Origin: Rikenellaceae bacterium
Lineage (GTDB): Bacteria > Bacteroidota > Bacteroidia > Bacteroidales > Rikenellaceae
Direction: 5' to 3'
Assembly: GCA_020859745.1 (NCBI GenBank)
Contig: JAJBVQ010000010.1
Location: 1-9,910, forward strand
Length of the DNA: 9,910 bases
A model generated the notes under the pieces. It was not told the origin of the DNA. It did not search any database and saw nothing but the letters and a program-made list of their open reading frames with translations. Positions 1 to 6,573 of this stretch are shown here, in pieces. Within the stretch, counting starts at the first letter, position 1. Every line of letters starts with the position of its first letter. The position numbers and the translations under genes were made by a program.

Positions 1-440
1 CGCTGACGCGCAGGCGTTGCCTGTCTTGCTGGCTGTAACTACCCTCTGTTCGGGCAGCAACCATAGGGCGAAGCGCCAAAGCCGCTTGGCGGCAGGGGGG
101 CGCCATTGGCATGAAAAACCCGTCTGTCGCTCGTTCGTCTCGGGCCGCCCCATGAATAGAAATGCTACCTCCTTCGTTCGCTGCCCGGAGCCAGCGGAGG
201 CAAAACGAGCATCGCGAGTTAACTTCGCTTCGCTCGTTTTCCTCCTCGCCGTTCGGCCATGTAAGCAAGCTTGCATGGCCCTCACGGCAGCGTCGGTTGC
301 AGCCCTCCGCCGGGGGTGGCTTCGGGCTGCGCCATTCTGACGAATGGCAGCTACTCATTTCCACATTTCAGGCTCTGGACAGCAATTCTGCACCTTTCGG
401 TACAGGTTAGCCACAACGGGCCATGTCGCTTATTTTTTAC
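1..440. repeat. Hairpin-rich intergenic region without a credible gene
   Basis: No reading frame here looks like a protein; the open frames are short, overlap each other and have arginine/cysteine-rich compositions typical of noncoding GC-rich DNA. What is visible is a series of inverted repeats: TTGCTG (26-31) with CAGCAA (55-60); GCCGC (81-85) with GCGGC (89-93); AAAACGAGC (202-210) with GCTCGTTTT (232-240); GGCCATG (255-261) with CATGGCC (274-280); GCAGCCC (299-305) with GGGCTGC (324-330); and GCCATT (331-336) with AATGGC (343-348). Consecutive hairpins over several hundred bases suggest a REP-like intergenic repeat or a structured RNA; the sequence does not decide which. The last part (about 350-440) grades into the mqnC promoter. 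Confidence 0.6.
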
Positions 441-441
441 G

Positions 442-449
442 TATCTTTG
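442..449 (+). promoter_or_regulatory. Predicted -7 promoter element of mqnC
   Basis: TATCTTTG matches the Bacteroidota -7 consensus TAnnTTTG exactly and lies 21 nt before the mqnC ATG, which would give a leader of about 15 nt. No good -33 TTTG is seen at the usual 19-21 nt spacing, so the call rests on the -7 box and its position. Confidence 0.55.
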
Positions 450-470
450 TTCCTCTAAAACCTATTTCCA

Positions 471-1580
471 ATGACTTTATCCGACTCTTACGCCAAGGCG
501 CTGGCGGGCGAAGCGCTTTCGTTCCGCGAGGCGGTGTCGCTGTGGAACGACGCGCCGCTGGCGGAACTAATGGCGGCGGCGGACGCGGTGCGCCGCCGCC
601 TGCACCCGGGCGAGGTGGTGACGTGGCAGATCGACCGCAACGTGAATATCACGAACGTGTGCGTGAGCGGCTGCAAGTTTTGCAGTTTCCACTGCCGGCT
701 GGCGGACAAGGAGCGGGCCTATATCACCTCGATGGACGAATACCGCCGGAAAATCGACGAGATGCTGGCATTGGGGGGCGAACAGCTGTTGTTGCAGGGG
801 GGATTGCACCCTCGCCTCGACCTGGCGTGGTATGAGAATCTTTTCTCGACTTTGAAGAGCGAGTTCCCGAACGTGAAGCTGCACGCGCTGGGGCCGCCGG
901 AGATCGCGCACATCGCGCGCATCTCCGGCCTCGGGGCCGACGCTGAAGGGTTCCGGACGGTGCTGGAACGGTTGCAAAAAGCGGGGCTGGACTCGCTGCC
1001 GGGGGCGGGGGCGGAGATTCTGGACAACGACATCCGCAAGCGCATTTCGCCGGGGAAGTGCTCGGCGGACACGTGGCTGGAGGTGATGCGGGTGGCGCAC
1101 CGGATGGGGCTGTATACGTCGGCGACGATGATGTACGGCCATGTGGAGAAACCGGAGCACCGCATTTTACATCTACTAAAAATCAGGGATTTACAATCTT
1201 TAAAACCGGAGACCGCGCCGGGCTTTCTGGCGTTCATCGCGTGGCCGTACCAAGGGCGGGGAACGGTATTGGAAAGCGAGGAGGGATTATCAGGCGGAGC
1301 TGATATGGCGGAGTTTTTACGGATGGTGGCGGTGAGCAGGCTGGTGCTCAACAACATCCCGAACATTCAGGCGTCGTGGCTGACCACGGGCCTCGCGGCG
1401 GGCCAGATGGCGCTGCACGGGGGAGCGAACGACATGGGCTCGATCATGATCGAGGAGAATGTGGTGAGCGCGACGGATTTCAGTGGCCGCACGACGATCG
1501 ACGCCTCGCGGATGCAGGAGGCGATCCGGGCGGCGGGCTTCACGCCGGCGCTCAGGAACCAGCGGTATGAGCTGATCTAA
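471..1580 (+). CDS. mqnC: Cyclic dehypoxanthinyl futalosine synthase (MqnC), radical SAM enzyme
   Basis: A 369-residue cytosolic radical SAM enzyme of the futalosine pathway to menaquinone. The family uses a 5'-deoxyadenosyl radical to cyclise dehypoxanthine futalosine. The cluster motif CxxxCxxC is C64, C68 and C71, inside NITNVCVSGCKFCSFHC. Further along are LLQGGLHP (substrate/SAM region), DSLPGAGAEIL, the SATMMYGHVE strand, and near the C-terminus NIPNIQASW and ANDMGSIMIEENVVSA, all typical of MqnC. The paralogue MqnE was considered, but the GAEIL, AFIAWPYQ and IQASW versions favour MqnC. Length is normal for the family. The ATG at 471 follows a TAnnTTTG box. The gene stands alone here; no other mqn gene is in the window. 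Its stop overlaps the stop of the convergent gene by 4 nt. Codons 233-244 form a cluster of TTA/CTA leucines unlike the rest of the gene. Confidence 0.93.
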   Translation: MTLSDSYAKALAGEALSFREAVSLWNDAPLAELMAAADAVRRRLHPGEVVTWQIDRNVNITNVCVSGCKFCSFHCRLADKERAYITSMDEYRRKIDEMLALGGEQLLLQGGLHPRLDLAWYENLFSTLKSEFPNVKLHALGPPEIAHIARISGLGADAEGFRTVLERLQKAGLDSLPGAGAEILDNDIRKRISPGKCSADTWLEVMRVAHRMGLYTSATMMYGHVEKPEHRILHLLKIRDLQSLKPETAPGFLAFIAWPYQGRGTVLESEEGLSGGADMAEFLRMVAVSRLVLNNIPNIQASWLTTGLAAGQMALHGGANDMGSIMIEENVVSATDFSGRTTIDASRMQEAIRAAGFTPALRNQRYELI

Positions 1581-2107
1581 CTGTTGTAACTAATGATTTG
1601 TTCGGTCGGGTTCGGAACTTTATCCGCGGACTGCTCCCGCCATTTCACGATGATCGAAATAAACAAGCATACGACGGCGATCAGCAATGTGACCATTTTG
1701 GCTTTAAAGAGGTTAAAGCCTCTTCTGGCAATCCGGTTGCATTGCTGGTCGTCGCTATCAAGGAAAGGTTCGTTTTCCTCGGCATAATCTTCCTTCCCTT
1801 GCTCCTTTAAAACATTGTAGTCGTTTTCCAGCTGGGTATACCTATGCCATTGGCCGAGGGAGGTGTACAGGTATTGACCTATATCAAAGCCCAGATACAG
1901 CACAAGTCCGATCATTGCACTCCACAGGGGTATCGTAAAAAGGAATGCACCGTCGTGATAAGCCAGACTCCAAACTACGACAAATAGGGCAAAAACGATC
2001 TTGCGGCAGATATCGGAACAACGGGTCGTGTATTTGACAAAAAATTAATTATACTCTTCAAAGCGTGATTCGACGGTTTCCCCCTGACAGTTTCCCCCTG
2101 CCATCAT
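1577..2107 (-). pseudogene. Disrupted membrane protein gene (in-frame stop near the 5' end)
   Basis: The frame opens with ATG at 2107, runs 20 codons (ending SRFEEYN), meets TAA at 2047-2045, then continues open for 155 codons to TAG at 1577. The only later ATG (1915) would give a 112-residue protein beginning inside a hydrophobic segment. The part upstream of it still looks like protein: a basic stretch KYTTRCSDICRK, then hydrophobic IVFALFVVVWSLAY, a second hydrophobic segment across the 1915 start, a charged middle, and a C-terminal helix MVTLLIAVVCLFISIIVKW. The full product would be about 175 residues with three membrane segments. The ATG at 2107 overlaps the TGA of the upstream small ORF as ATGA, which supports it as the original start. 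I do not recognise the family. Alternatives are a sequencing error at the TAA (next to a six-T run on the coding strand), or a short protein from 1915. The convergent stop overlaps the end of mqnC. Confidence 0.55.
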
Positions 2108-2274
2108 TTCGATTTTTTAGACGGAATCGCGCCGCCTTTTTTCAGCACGGGAAGTTCTTTAGTCTTCGGCAAAGGCCGCGGAGTTGAGTCCGGCAATTTC
2201 CGCTCATGTATCGCAGGCTTCTCAATTGTTCCTCCCGGTGGCAAACGGCGGGGCGCCAAGTTATAGTTCATCAT
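2104..2274 (-). CDS. Small proline/lysine-rich hypothetical protein (56 aa)
   Basis: ATG at 2274 (a second ATG follows immediately) opens a 56-residue frame ending in TGA at 2106-2104. The product is rich in Pro and Lys, with segments such as LAPRRLPPGG, TPRPLPKTKELP and a basic tail PSKKSK; there is no membrane segment or signal peptide and it is probably disordered and cationic. Support as a gene: a candidate promoter lies about 25 nt upstream, and its stop overlaps the ATG of the next frame as ATGA, a usual sign of translational coupling. I recognise no family. It could be a chance frame, but the coupling geometry and the length of otherwise gene-free DNA argue for a real small gene. Confidence 0.45.
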   Translation of the reverse strand: MMNYNLAPRRLPPGGTIEKPAIHERKLPDSTPRPLPKTKELPVLKKGGAIPSKKSK

Positions 2275-2299
2275 GTACAAATAACTTAAAATAACGCTA

Positions 2300-2330
2300 T
2301 AAATATAAAAAATATCCCGAAAAACTCAAA
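2300..2330 (-). promoter_or_regulatory. Candidate promoter for the small ORF / membrane gene pair
   Basis: Read on the minus strand, TTTG (2330-2327), 19 nt, then TATATTTA (2307-2300), one base away from TAnnTTTG. It lies 25 nt before the ATG at 2274 in AT-rich DNA. It faces away from the mutS promoter. Confidence 0.4.
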
Positions 2331-2362
2331 ACGGCGATCCGGCCGGTTTCCGTTTTTTGGCG

Positions 2363-2370
2363 TATATTTG
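2363..2370 (+). promoter_or_regulatory. Predicted -7 promoter element of mutS
   Basis: TATATTTG fits TAnnTTTG exactly and lies 21 nt before the mutS ATG, the same distance as at mqnC, giving a leader of roughly 15 nt. No clear -33 box is seen at the standard spacing. Confidence 0.55.
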
Positions 2371-2391
2371 TGAACCAGATTCGCAGAAACT

Positions 2392-5109
2392 ATGGCCGGC
2401 AAGGAAATACAAGATAAAGAGACGGAGAAAAAATACGCGCTTACGCCGCTGATGAAGCAGTACTACTCCATCAAGGCGCAGCACCCGGACGCGATCCTGT
2501 TGTTCCGGGCGGGCGACTTCTACGAAACCTTCGGGCCGGACGCGGTCACGGCCAGCGGCATCCTGGGCATCACGCTGACCAAACGGGCCAACGGATCGGC
2601 GGCGAGCGTGGAGCTGGCGGGATTTCCGTACCATGCCCTGGACGTCTACCTGCCGAAACTGGTGCGGGCAGGGCAGCGGGTGGCGGTGTGCGAGCAGCTG
2701 GAAGACCCGAAACAGGCCAAAGGCATCGTAAAACGAGGTGTTACGGAACTGGTCACCCCGGGTATCACGTTCGACGACAACATCTTAGACCACAAGGAGA
2801 ACACCTATCTGGCCAGCGTGGCGCTGGGACAGAAAGGGCGCGCGGGGGTGGCGTTCATCGACATCTCGACGGGCGAGTTCTACGCGGCGGAGGGGTCGCT
2901 GGACTATATCGACAAGCTGCTGGCGAACCTGATGCCGAAGGAGGTGGTGTTCAAAAAGGGGGAGGAGTCGGAGTTCCGCCACGCGTTCGGCGACCGCTAC
3001 TATACCTACAAGCTGGACGAATGGGCGTTCAACTACGAGAGCAACCGCGAGAAGCTGCTCAAGCAGTTCGACGTGACTTCGCTCAAGGGGTTCGGGATCG
3101 ACCTGCTGCCGCTGGCGGTAAGCGCGGCGGGGGCGGTGATCTACTACCTCGAATACACGGAGCATAAGGATTTATCGCATGTGCGGGGGATTTCGCGGCT
3201 GGACCAAGACAAGTATGTCTGGATCGACCGCTTTTCGATCCGCAACCTCGAACTATTCCACCCGCTCAGCGAGAACGGGACTTCTTTAACCGACGTGATA
3301 GACCAGACGCTCTCGCCGATGGGGGCGCGCTTGCTGCGGCGGTGGATCTCGCTGCCTTTGAAGGATAAAGCGGCCATCGACGCGCGGCTGGAGGTGGTGG
3401 GGCACCTGATGCGGGACGTGAAGCTGCGGGATGCGCTGGCGGCGGAGCTGGGAGGGATCGGCGACCTGGAGCGGATCGTCTCGAAGATCGCGGTGGGGCG
3501 TGTCAATCCGCGGGAATTAGTACAATTAGCGAAGGGGCTTGCGGCGGCGGAACGGATTCGCACGTTCTGCGCGGAGAGTCCGAACGCGGAACTGCGGAAG
3601 TTCGCGGAGCGGTTCGCGGACTGCTCGGCGGCACGATTGGCGGTGGAGAAGTATATCCTGCCGGAACCGGCGCTGATCCCGGGCAGGGGGCCGGTGATCG
3701 CGTTCGGTGTGGACGGGGAACTGGACCGCCTGCGGGACATTGCGACGGGGGGGAAGGATTACCTGCTGGCCCTTCAGCAGCGGGAGAGCGAGGCGGCGGG
3801 GATCCCGCTTAAGATCAGCTACAACAATGTATTCGGCTATTATATCGAGGTGCGGAATGCGCACCGGGACAAGGTGCCGGAGGGATGGATACGCAAGCAG
3901 ACGCTGGTCAATGCGGAGCGGTATATTACCGAAGAATTGAAGCAGTACGAGGACCAGATCCTGGGGGCGGAGGACAAGATCAATGCGATCGAGGTGCGGC
4001 TCTACACAGAGCTGGTGAACTCTTTACAGCCGATGGTGGCGCAGATCCAGGGCAATGCGATGGCGGTGGCGGAGCTGGACTGCCTCCAGTCGTTCGCGCA
4101 TGTGGCGATCGAGCACAATTACTGCCGTCCGGAGATCGCGGACGACGATGTGCTGGAGGTCAAGGACGGGCGGCACCCAGTGATCGAGCAGCGGCTGCCG
4201 ATCGGGGAGCCGTATATTCCGAATGACTTGTATCTGGACTCTTCGTCGCAGCAGATCATCATTATCACGGGGCCGAATATGGCGGGTAAGTCGGCTTTGC
4301 TTCGGCAGACGGCCTTGATCGTGCTGTTGGCGCAGGTGGGCTGTTTCGTGCCGGCGTCATCGGCGCGCATAGGGCTGGTGGACCGTATTTTCACGCGGGT
4401 GGGGGCGTCGGACAATATCTCGCAGGGGGAGTCGACGTTCATGGTGGAGATGCTGGAGTCGGCCAATATCCTCAACAACATTTCGGGACGGAGCCTAGTG
4501 CTTTTGGACGAGATCGGGCGTGGGACGAGCACCTACGACGGCATCTCGATCGCGTGGGCGATGGTGGAGTATCTGCACGAGCACCCGGCGGGTAAGGCGA
4601 AGACGCTGTTCGCGACGCACTACCACGAGCTGAACGAGATGGAGTCGCGGTTTGGGCGAATCAAGAATTTCAATGTGCAGGTCAGGGAGGTAGACAAGCG
4701 GGTGATCTTCTTACGGAAGCTGGTGCCGGGCGGGACGGAGCATTCGTTCGGTATCCATGTGGCGAAGATGGCGGGGATGCCGCCGAGGGTCATCGACCGG
4801 GCGAAGGCGGTGCTGGAGGACCTGGAGCGGCAACGGCGCAACGGCTCGGCGGCGGCGGATGCGCCGGATATGGCTTCGGCGTCTTCTACGTCTGGCGGGG
4901 GGCATGGCAAGGGCTCGCGGAGGGGCGCTTCATCCGGCTCGCCTTCGGGCTCTTCGGGCGAGGGGGGAATGCAACTGAGCTTTTTCCAGCTGGACGACCC
5001 GGTGCTCAAGGAGATCCGGGACCAGATCCGGGGGCTGGACATCAATTCCCTGACGCCGATCGAGGCGCTGAACAAACTCAACGAGATCAAAAAACTGTCG
5101 GGACTTTAA
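2392..5109 (+). CDS. mutS: DNA mismatch repair ATPase MutS
   Basis: A 905-residue MutS that detects mismatches and small loops as a clamp-like dimer and recruits MutL. The N-terminal mismatch-binding domain carries the Phe-x-Glu motif as F43-Y44-E45 in RAGDFYETF. Connector, core/lever and clamp domains follow. The ATPase has Walker A GPNMAGKS at 627-634, Walker B LLDE with D706-E707, and GRGTST just after; the ATHYHEL segment is also present. Residues about 828-859 form a Gly/Ser-rich linker, followed by QLSFF (861-865), which resembles a beta-clamp-binding motif, and a C-terminal helical tail ending IEALNKLNEIKKLSGL as in bacterial MutS. The ATG at 2392 is preceded by a TAnnTTTG box. The gene is single, with no mutL nearby. 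Slightly longer than E. coli MutS (853 aa), partly through the linker. Confidence 0.97.
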   Translation: MAGKEIQDKETEKKYALTPLMKQYYSIKAQHPDAILLFRAGDFYETFGPDAVTASGILGITLTKRANGSAASVELAGFPYHALDVYLPKLVRAGQRVAVCEQLEDPKQAKGIVKRGVTELVTPGITFDDNILDHKENTYLASVALGQKGRAGVAFIDISTGEFYAAEGSLDYIDKLLANLMPKEVVFKKGEESEFRHAFGDRYYTYKLDEWAFNYESNREKLLKQFDVTSLKGFGIDLLPLAVSAAGAVIYYLEYTEHKDLSHVRGISRLDQDKYVWIDRFSIRNLELFHPLSENGTSLTDVIDQTLSPMGARLLRRWISLPLKDKAAIDARLEVVGHLMRDVKLRDALAAELGGIGDLERIVSKIAVGRVNPRELVQLAKGLAAAERIRTFCAESPNAELRKFAERFADCSAARLAVEKYILPEPALIPGRGPVIAFGVDGELDRLRDIATGGKDYLLALQQRESEAAGIPLKISYNNVFGYYIEVRNAHRDKVPEGWIRKQTLVNAERYITEELKQYEDQILGAEDKINAIEVRLYTELVNSLQPMVAQIQGNAMAVAELDCLQSFAHVAIEHNYCRPEIADDDVLEVKDGRHPVIEQRLPIGEPYIPNDLYLDSSSQQIIIITGPNMAGKSALLRQTALIVLLAQVGCFVPASSARIGLVDRIFTRVGASDNISQGESTFMVEMLESANILNNISGRSLVLLDEIGRGTSTYDGISIAWAMVEYLHEHPAGKAKTLFATHYHELNEMESRFGRIKNFNVQVREVDKRVIFLRKLVPGGTEHSFGIHVAKMAGMPPRVIDRAKAVLEDLERQRRNGSAAADAPDMASASSTSGGGHGKGSRRGASSGSPSGSSGEGGMQLSFFQLDDPVLKEIRDQIRGLDINSLTPIEALNKLNEIKKLSGL

Positions 5110-5500
5110 TACCCGATTACGGCGTCGGCTATAAAGTCGGACAGGTTACACTTTTTGCCGGCCTGCCGGTTAGGAATCGAACGGGGGCTGCGACAGCGAT
5201 CCGGGCCGTCGGGCGGACGGGCGCCCGGGAGCCTGCTCCGAGTTTACGAGGGTGGCGGGCCTCCCGGGGGGAGGCGTCCGGCCCGCACGGCTCACTCTGT
5301 TCGCCGACTGGGTATCGACCATACATAATTACGGTAATTAACCCCACGGTTAAATTCGAGCGATGCCTAGCTTCGCTCGAGCGGCGTGGGCACAAGTGCC
5401 TGCTATTTCGCGAGAGCCCGAAGGCACCACAGGCTCCGGGAATGTATCCCTATAATCGTACAACTGTGCGGCGGAACGAATCGGCACAAAAATAACCGGA
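5110..5500. repeat. Hairpin-rich intergenic region between mutS and tRNA-Arg
   Basis: No convincing gene. Clear inverted repeats are CCGGGC (5201-5206) with GCCCGG (5223-5228), containing an inner CCGTC/GACGG; GCGGGCC (5255-5261) with GGCCCGC (5280-5286), with inner CTCCC/GGGAG; TTAACC (5338-5343) with GGTTAA (5348-5353); and TCGAGCGA (5356-5363) with TCGCTCGA (5373-5380). The last resembles the AAAACGAGC hairpin at 202-240 in its GCTTCGCTCG arm. No run of T follows any hairpin closely, so a terminator for mutS is not clear. Either an intergenic repeat family or a structured RNA is possible; motifs of RNase P, tmRNA or SRP RNA were not found. Confidence 0.5.
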
Positions 5501-5503
5501 GGA

Positions 5504-5535
5504 TTTGGGGAAAAGCGGGGAATTGATTACTTTTG
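5504..5535 (+). promoter_or_regulatory. Promoter of the tRNA-Arg gene
   Basis: TTTG at 5504-5507, a 20-nt spacer, and TACTTTTG at 5528-5535 match both boxes of the Bacteroidota housekeeping promoter with ideal spacing. Transcription would begin near 5541-5543, about 30 nt before the mature tRNA. Confidence 0.8.
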
Positions 5536-5572
5536 CAACGCATCCGGGGCCGGAAGGCTGGGAATGCGGAAC

Positions 5573-5646
5573 GGCACCGTAGCTTAATTGAATAGAGCAG
5601 TTGACTACGGATCAACAGGTTACAGGTTTGAGTCCTGTCGGTGTCA
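5573..5646 (+). tRNA. tRNA-Arg (anticodon ACG)
   Basis: A 74-nt cloverleaf. The acceptor stem GGCACCG (5573-5579) pairs with CGGTGTC (5639-5645) with one G-U; discriminator A5646. D stem GCTT/GAGC; anticodon stem GTTGA/TCAAC around the loop CTACGGA, giving anticodon ACG (A34 normally becomes inosine and reads CGU, CGC, CGA); T arm ACAGG-TTTGAGT-CCTGT. The 3' CCA is not encoded. It is a single-gene unit with its own promoter and terminator. Confidence 0.95.
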
Positions 5647-5660
5647 CAAAAAAAAATGGA

Positions 5661-5697
5661 AACGGGTGTAACGCAAAAACGTTACACCCGTTTTTTT
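5661..5697 (+). terminator. Intrinsic terminator after tRNA-Arg (possibly bidirectional)
   Basis: A perfect 13-bp stem, AACGGGTGTAACG (5661-5673) with CGTTACACCCGTT (5680-5692), loop CAAAAA, and T's through 5697. On the minus strand the stem is followed by TTCCA and then a nine-T run, so it may also end the XRE transcript, whose stop lies at 5712. Confidence 0.9.
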
Positions 5698-5711
5698 CGA
5701 CTCCCGTCACG

Positions 5712-5912
5712 TCAGTCCGTCTCCTCTAGGGAGAAGATCTCCTCGACCCTCCGCCCGAAAACGCGGGCGATCTTCAGGGCCAGCACGGTGGAGGGGACGA
5801 AGCGGCCCGCCTCGATGGCGTTGATGGTCTGGCGGCTGACTCCCACGGCCTCCGCGAGCTGCTGCTGAGTCATGCGGAGCTCGGCCCGCCCGACCCGGAT
5901 CCTATTCTTCAT
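5712..5912 (-). CDS. Small XRE-family HTH transcriptional regulator
   Basis: A 66-residue, single-domain Cro/C1-type DNA-binding protein. The helix-turn-helix covers roughly residues 14-37 (MTQQQLAEAVGVSRQTINAIEAGR), followed by PSTVLALKIARVFGRRVEEIFSLEE, the usual end of this compact class (YozG-like). There is no effector domain. Its ATG overlaps the end of the upstream membrane gene by 11 nt, so the two are co-transcribed and probably translationally coupled. Such small XRE proteins are commonly encoded with a membrane protein of unknown role, and this one is a good candidate for autoregulation through the inverted repeat at the operon start. The regulon cannot be read from the sequence. 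Confidence 0.9.
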   Translation of the reverse strand: MKNRIRVGRAELRMTQQQLAEAVGVSRQTINAIEAGRFVPSTVLALKIARVFGRRVEEIFSLEETD

Positions 5913-6390
5913 GGCTGTTCTGTTTTTTGAAGCGAAAGACCAGCACCCGCTGGATCACGATAAAGATGGCCGGAAAGGCGAACAGGTTGCCGATCATCAC
6001 ATTCAGGTAGACTACGTCGTAGGTGAACAGGGTACAAAGGAGCAGCACGACTCCGCTGACCCAAAGAGCGAGCGAAAAGGCTTTGGCGCGGATAACCGCC
6101 ATGCACTCGTCCTCGATCTTCTCACGGGAGAGGGCGACCAGCAGCAGGCCCAGCATAAAGCCGAAGACCAGCAGCGTCACGTCGAGGTCGGTCTGACGGC
6201 AGACGAATTCATACGCCGGGCCGTGGTCGAGTCCGGGGATGCCGAACCGGCCGACAAGGCCGGGCACCCGGGCCGAAACGAGAACGCCGCCGAGGTTGAC
6301 GACGAACAGTCCGAATACGGCGGTGGCGGCCAGCAGCGCTGCACCGACGATCTTAAACCGGTAAGGCAGCAGATAATCCCTTGTTTTCAT
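5902..6390 (-). CDS. Four-helix membrane protein paired with XRE regulator
   Basis: 162 residues from ATG 6390. Predicted membrane segments at about 12-33, 71-87, 104-122 and 128-148. A long loop (about 40-68) lies between the first two, and a charged segment SREKIEDECMAVIRAKAF (about 88-105) lies between the second and third. That charged segment is typical of membrane proteins co-encoded with small XRE regulators in Bacteroidota; the biochemical role is unknown. An in-frame ATG at 6417 would add nine residues, but the promoter at 6420-6451 places the transcript start at about 6413, downstream of that codon, and the 6417 ATG lies in an inverted repeat; I therefore prefer 6390 (MKTRDYLLPYRFK). 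First gene of a two-gene operon with the regulator downstream. Confidence 0.85.
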   Translation of the reverse strand: MKTRDYLLPYRFKIVGAALLAATAVFGLFVVNLGGVLVSARVPGLVGRFGIPGLDHGPAYEFVCRQTDLDVTLLVFGFMLGLLLVALSREKIEDECMAVIRAKAFSLALWVSGVVLLLCTLFTYDVVYLNVMIGNLFAFPAIFIVIQRVLVFRFKKQNSHEE

Positions 6391-6392
6391 AA

Positions 6393-6419
6393 CGATGAGT
6401 TTTAGGTTATTACTCATCG
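6393..6419 (-). promoter_or_regulatory. Inverted repeat at the operon start, candidate XRE operator
   Basis: CGATGAGT (6393-6400) and ACTCATCG (6412-6419) form a perfect 8-bp inverted repeat with an 11-nt centre. It directly abuts the -7 box at 6420 and covers the inferred transcription start and the leader down to 3 nt before the ATG. That position suits a repressor site; a leader hairpin hiding the start codon is the alternative. Confidence 0.5.
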
Positions 6420-6451
6420 CAAATGTAAATACTACTTTTCAAATTGACAAA
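6420..6451 (-). promoter_or_regulatory. Promoter of the membrane protein / XRE operon
   Basis: On the minus strand, TTTG (6451-6448), exactly 20 nt, then TACATTTG (6427-6420): both boxes match the Bacteroidota consensus. The predicted start is near 6413, which decides the start codon at 6390. Confidence 0.75.
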
Positions 6452-6513
6452 TAAACTTTACATATAGATTACTTTATTTTACATGTATTTTAGTAACGTA
6501 CTGATATTCTGGC

Positions 6514-6554
6514 ATAAAAGAGCCGTCCCCGGAAAGCGCTTTCCGGGGACGGCT
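6514..6554 (-). terminator. Intrinsic terminator of the acetyltransferase / Fe-S operon
   Basis: A 34-bp perfect palindrome with arm AGCCGTCCCCGGAAAGC (6521-6537) and its complement (6538-6554), starting 20 nt after the stop of the Fe-S protein. On the minus strand it is followed by CTTTTAT. Confidence 0.85.
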
Positions 6555-6573
6555 TCATAGAGGGCGGTAATGA

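Noticed and set aside
17..340. 107-codon open frame on the plus strand in the leading region
   Set aside because: It runs straight through several hairpins, has no promoter or recognisable domain, and its Arg/Ala/Cys-rich composition fits GC-rich noncoding sequence. Overlapping open frames of similar quality exist beside it.
3144..3740. Long antisense open frames inside mutS (and similarly inside mqnC)
   Set aside because: They mirror strong coding frames in GC-rich DNA, have no recognisable domains, and are Arg/Ser-rich as expected for shadow frames.
5110..5400. A known structured RNA (RNase P, tmRNA, SRP or 6S RNA)
   Set aside because: The conserved sequence signatures I would expect for the first three were not found, and the fold does not show one long rod with a central bubble as in 6S RNA; it remains described only as hairpin-rich.
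5573..5646. tRNA-Arg as an integration site for a mobile element
   Set aside because: No integrase, no partial tRNA 3' repeat was seen in the window, and the tRNA is closely followed by its own terminator and ordinary genes.
6391..6417. ATG 6417 as start of the XRE-linked membrane protein
   Set aside because: The predicted transcription start (about 6413) is downstream of this codon and the codon lies inside the inverted repeat.
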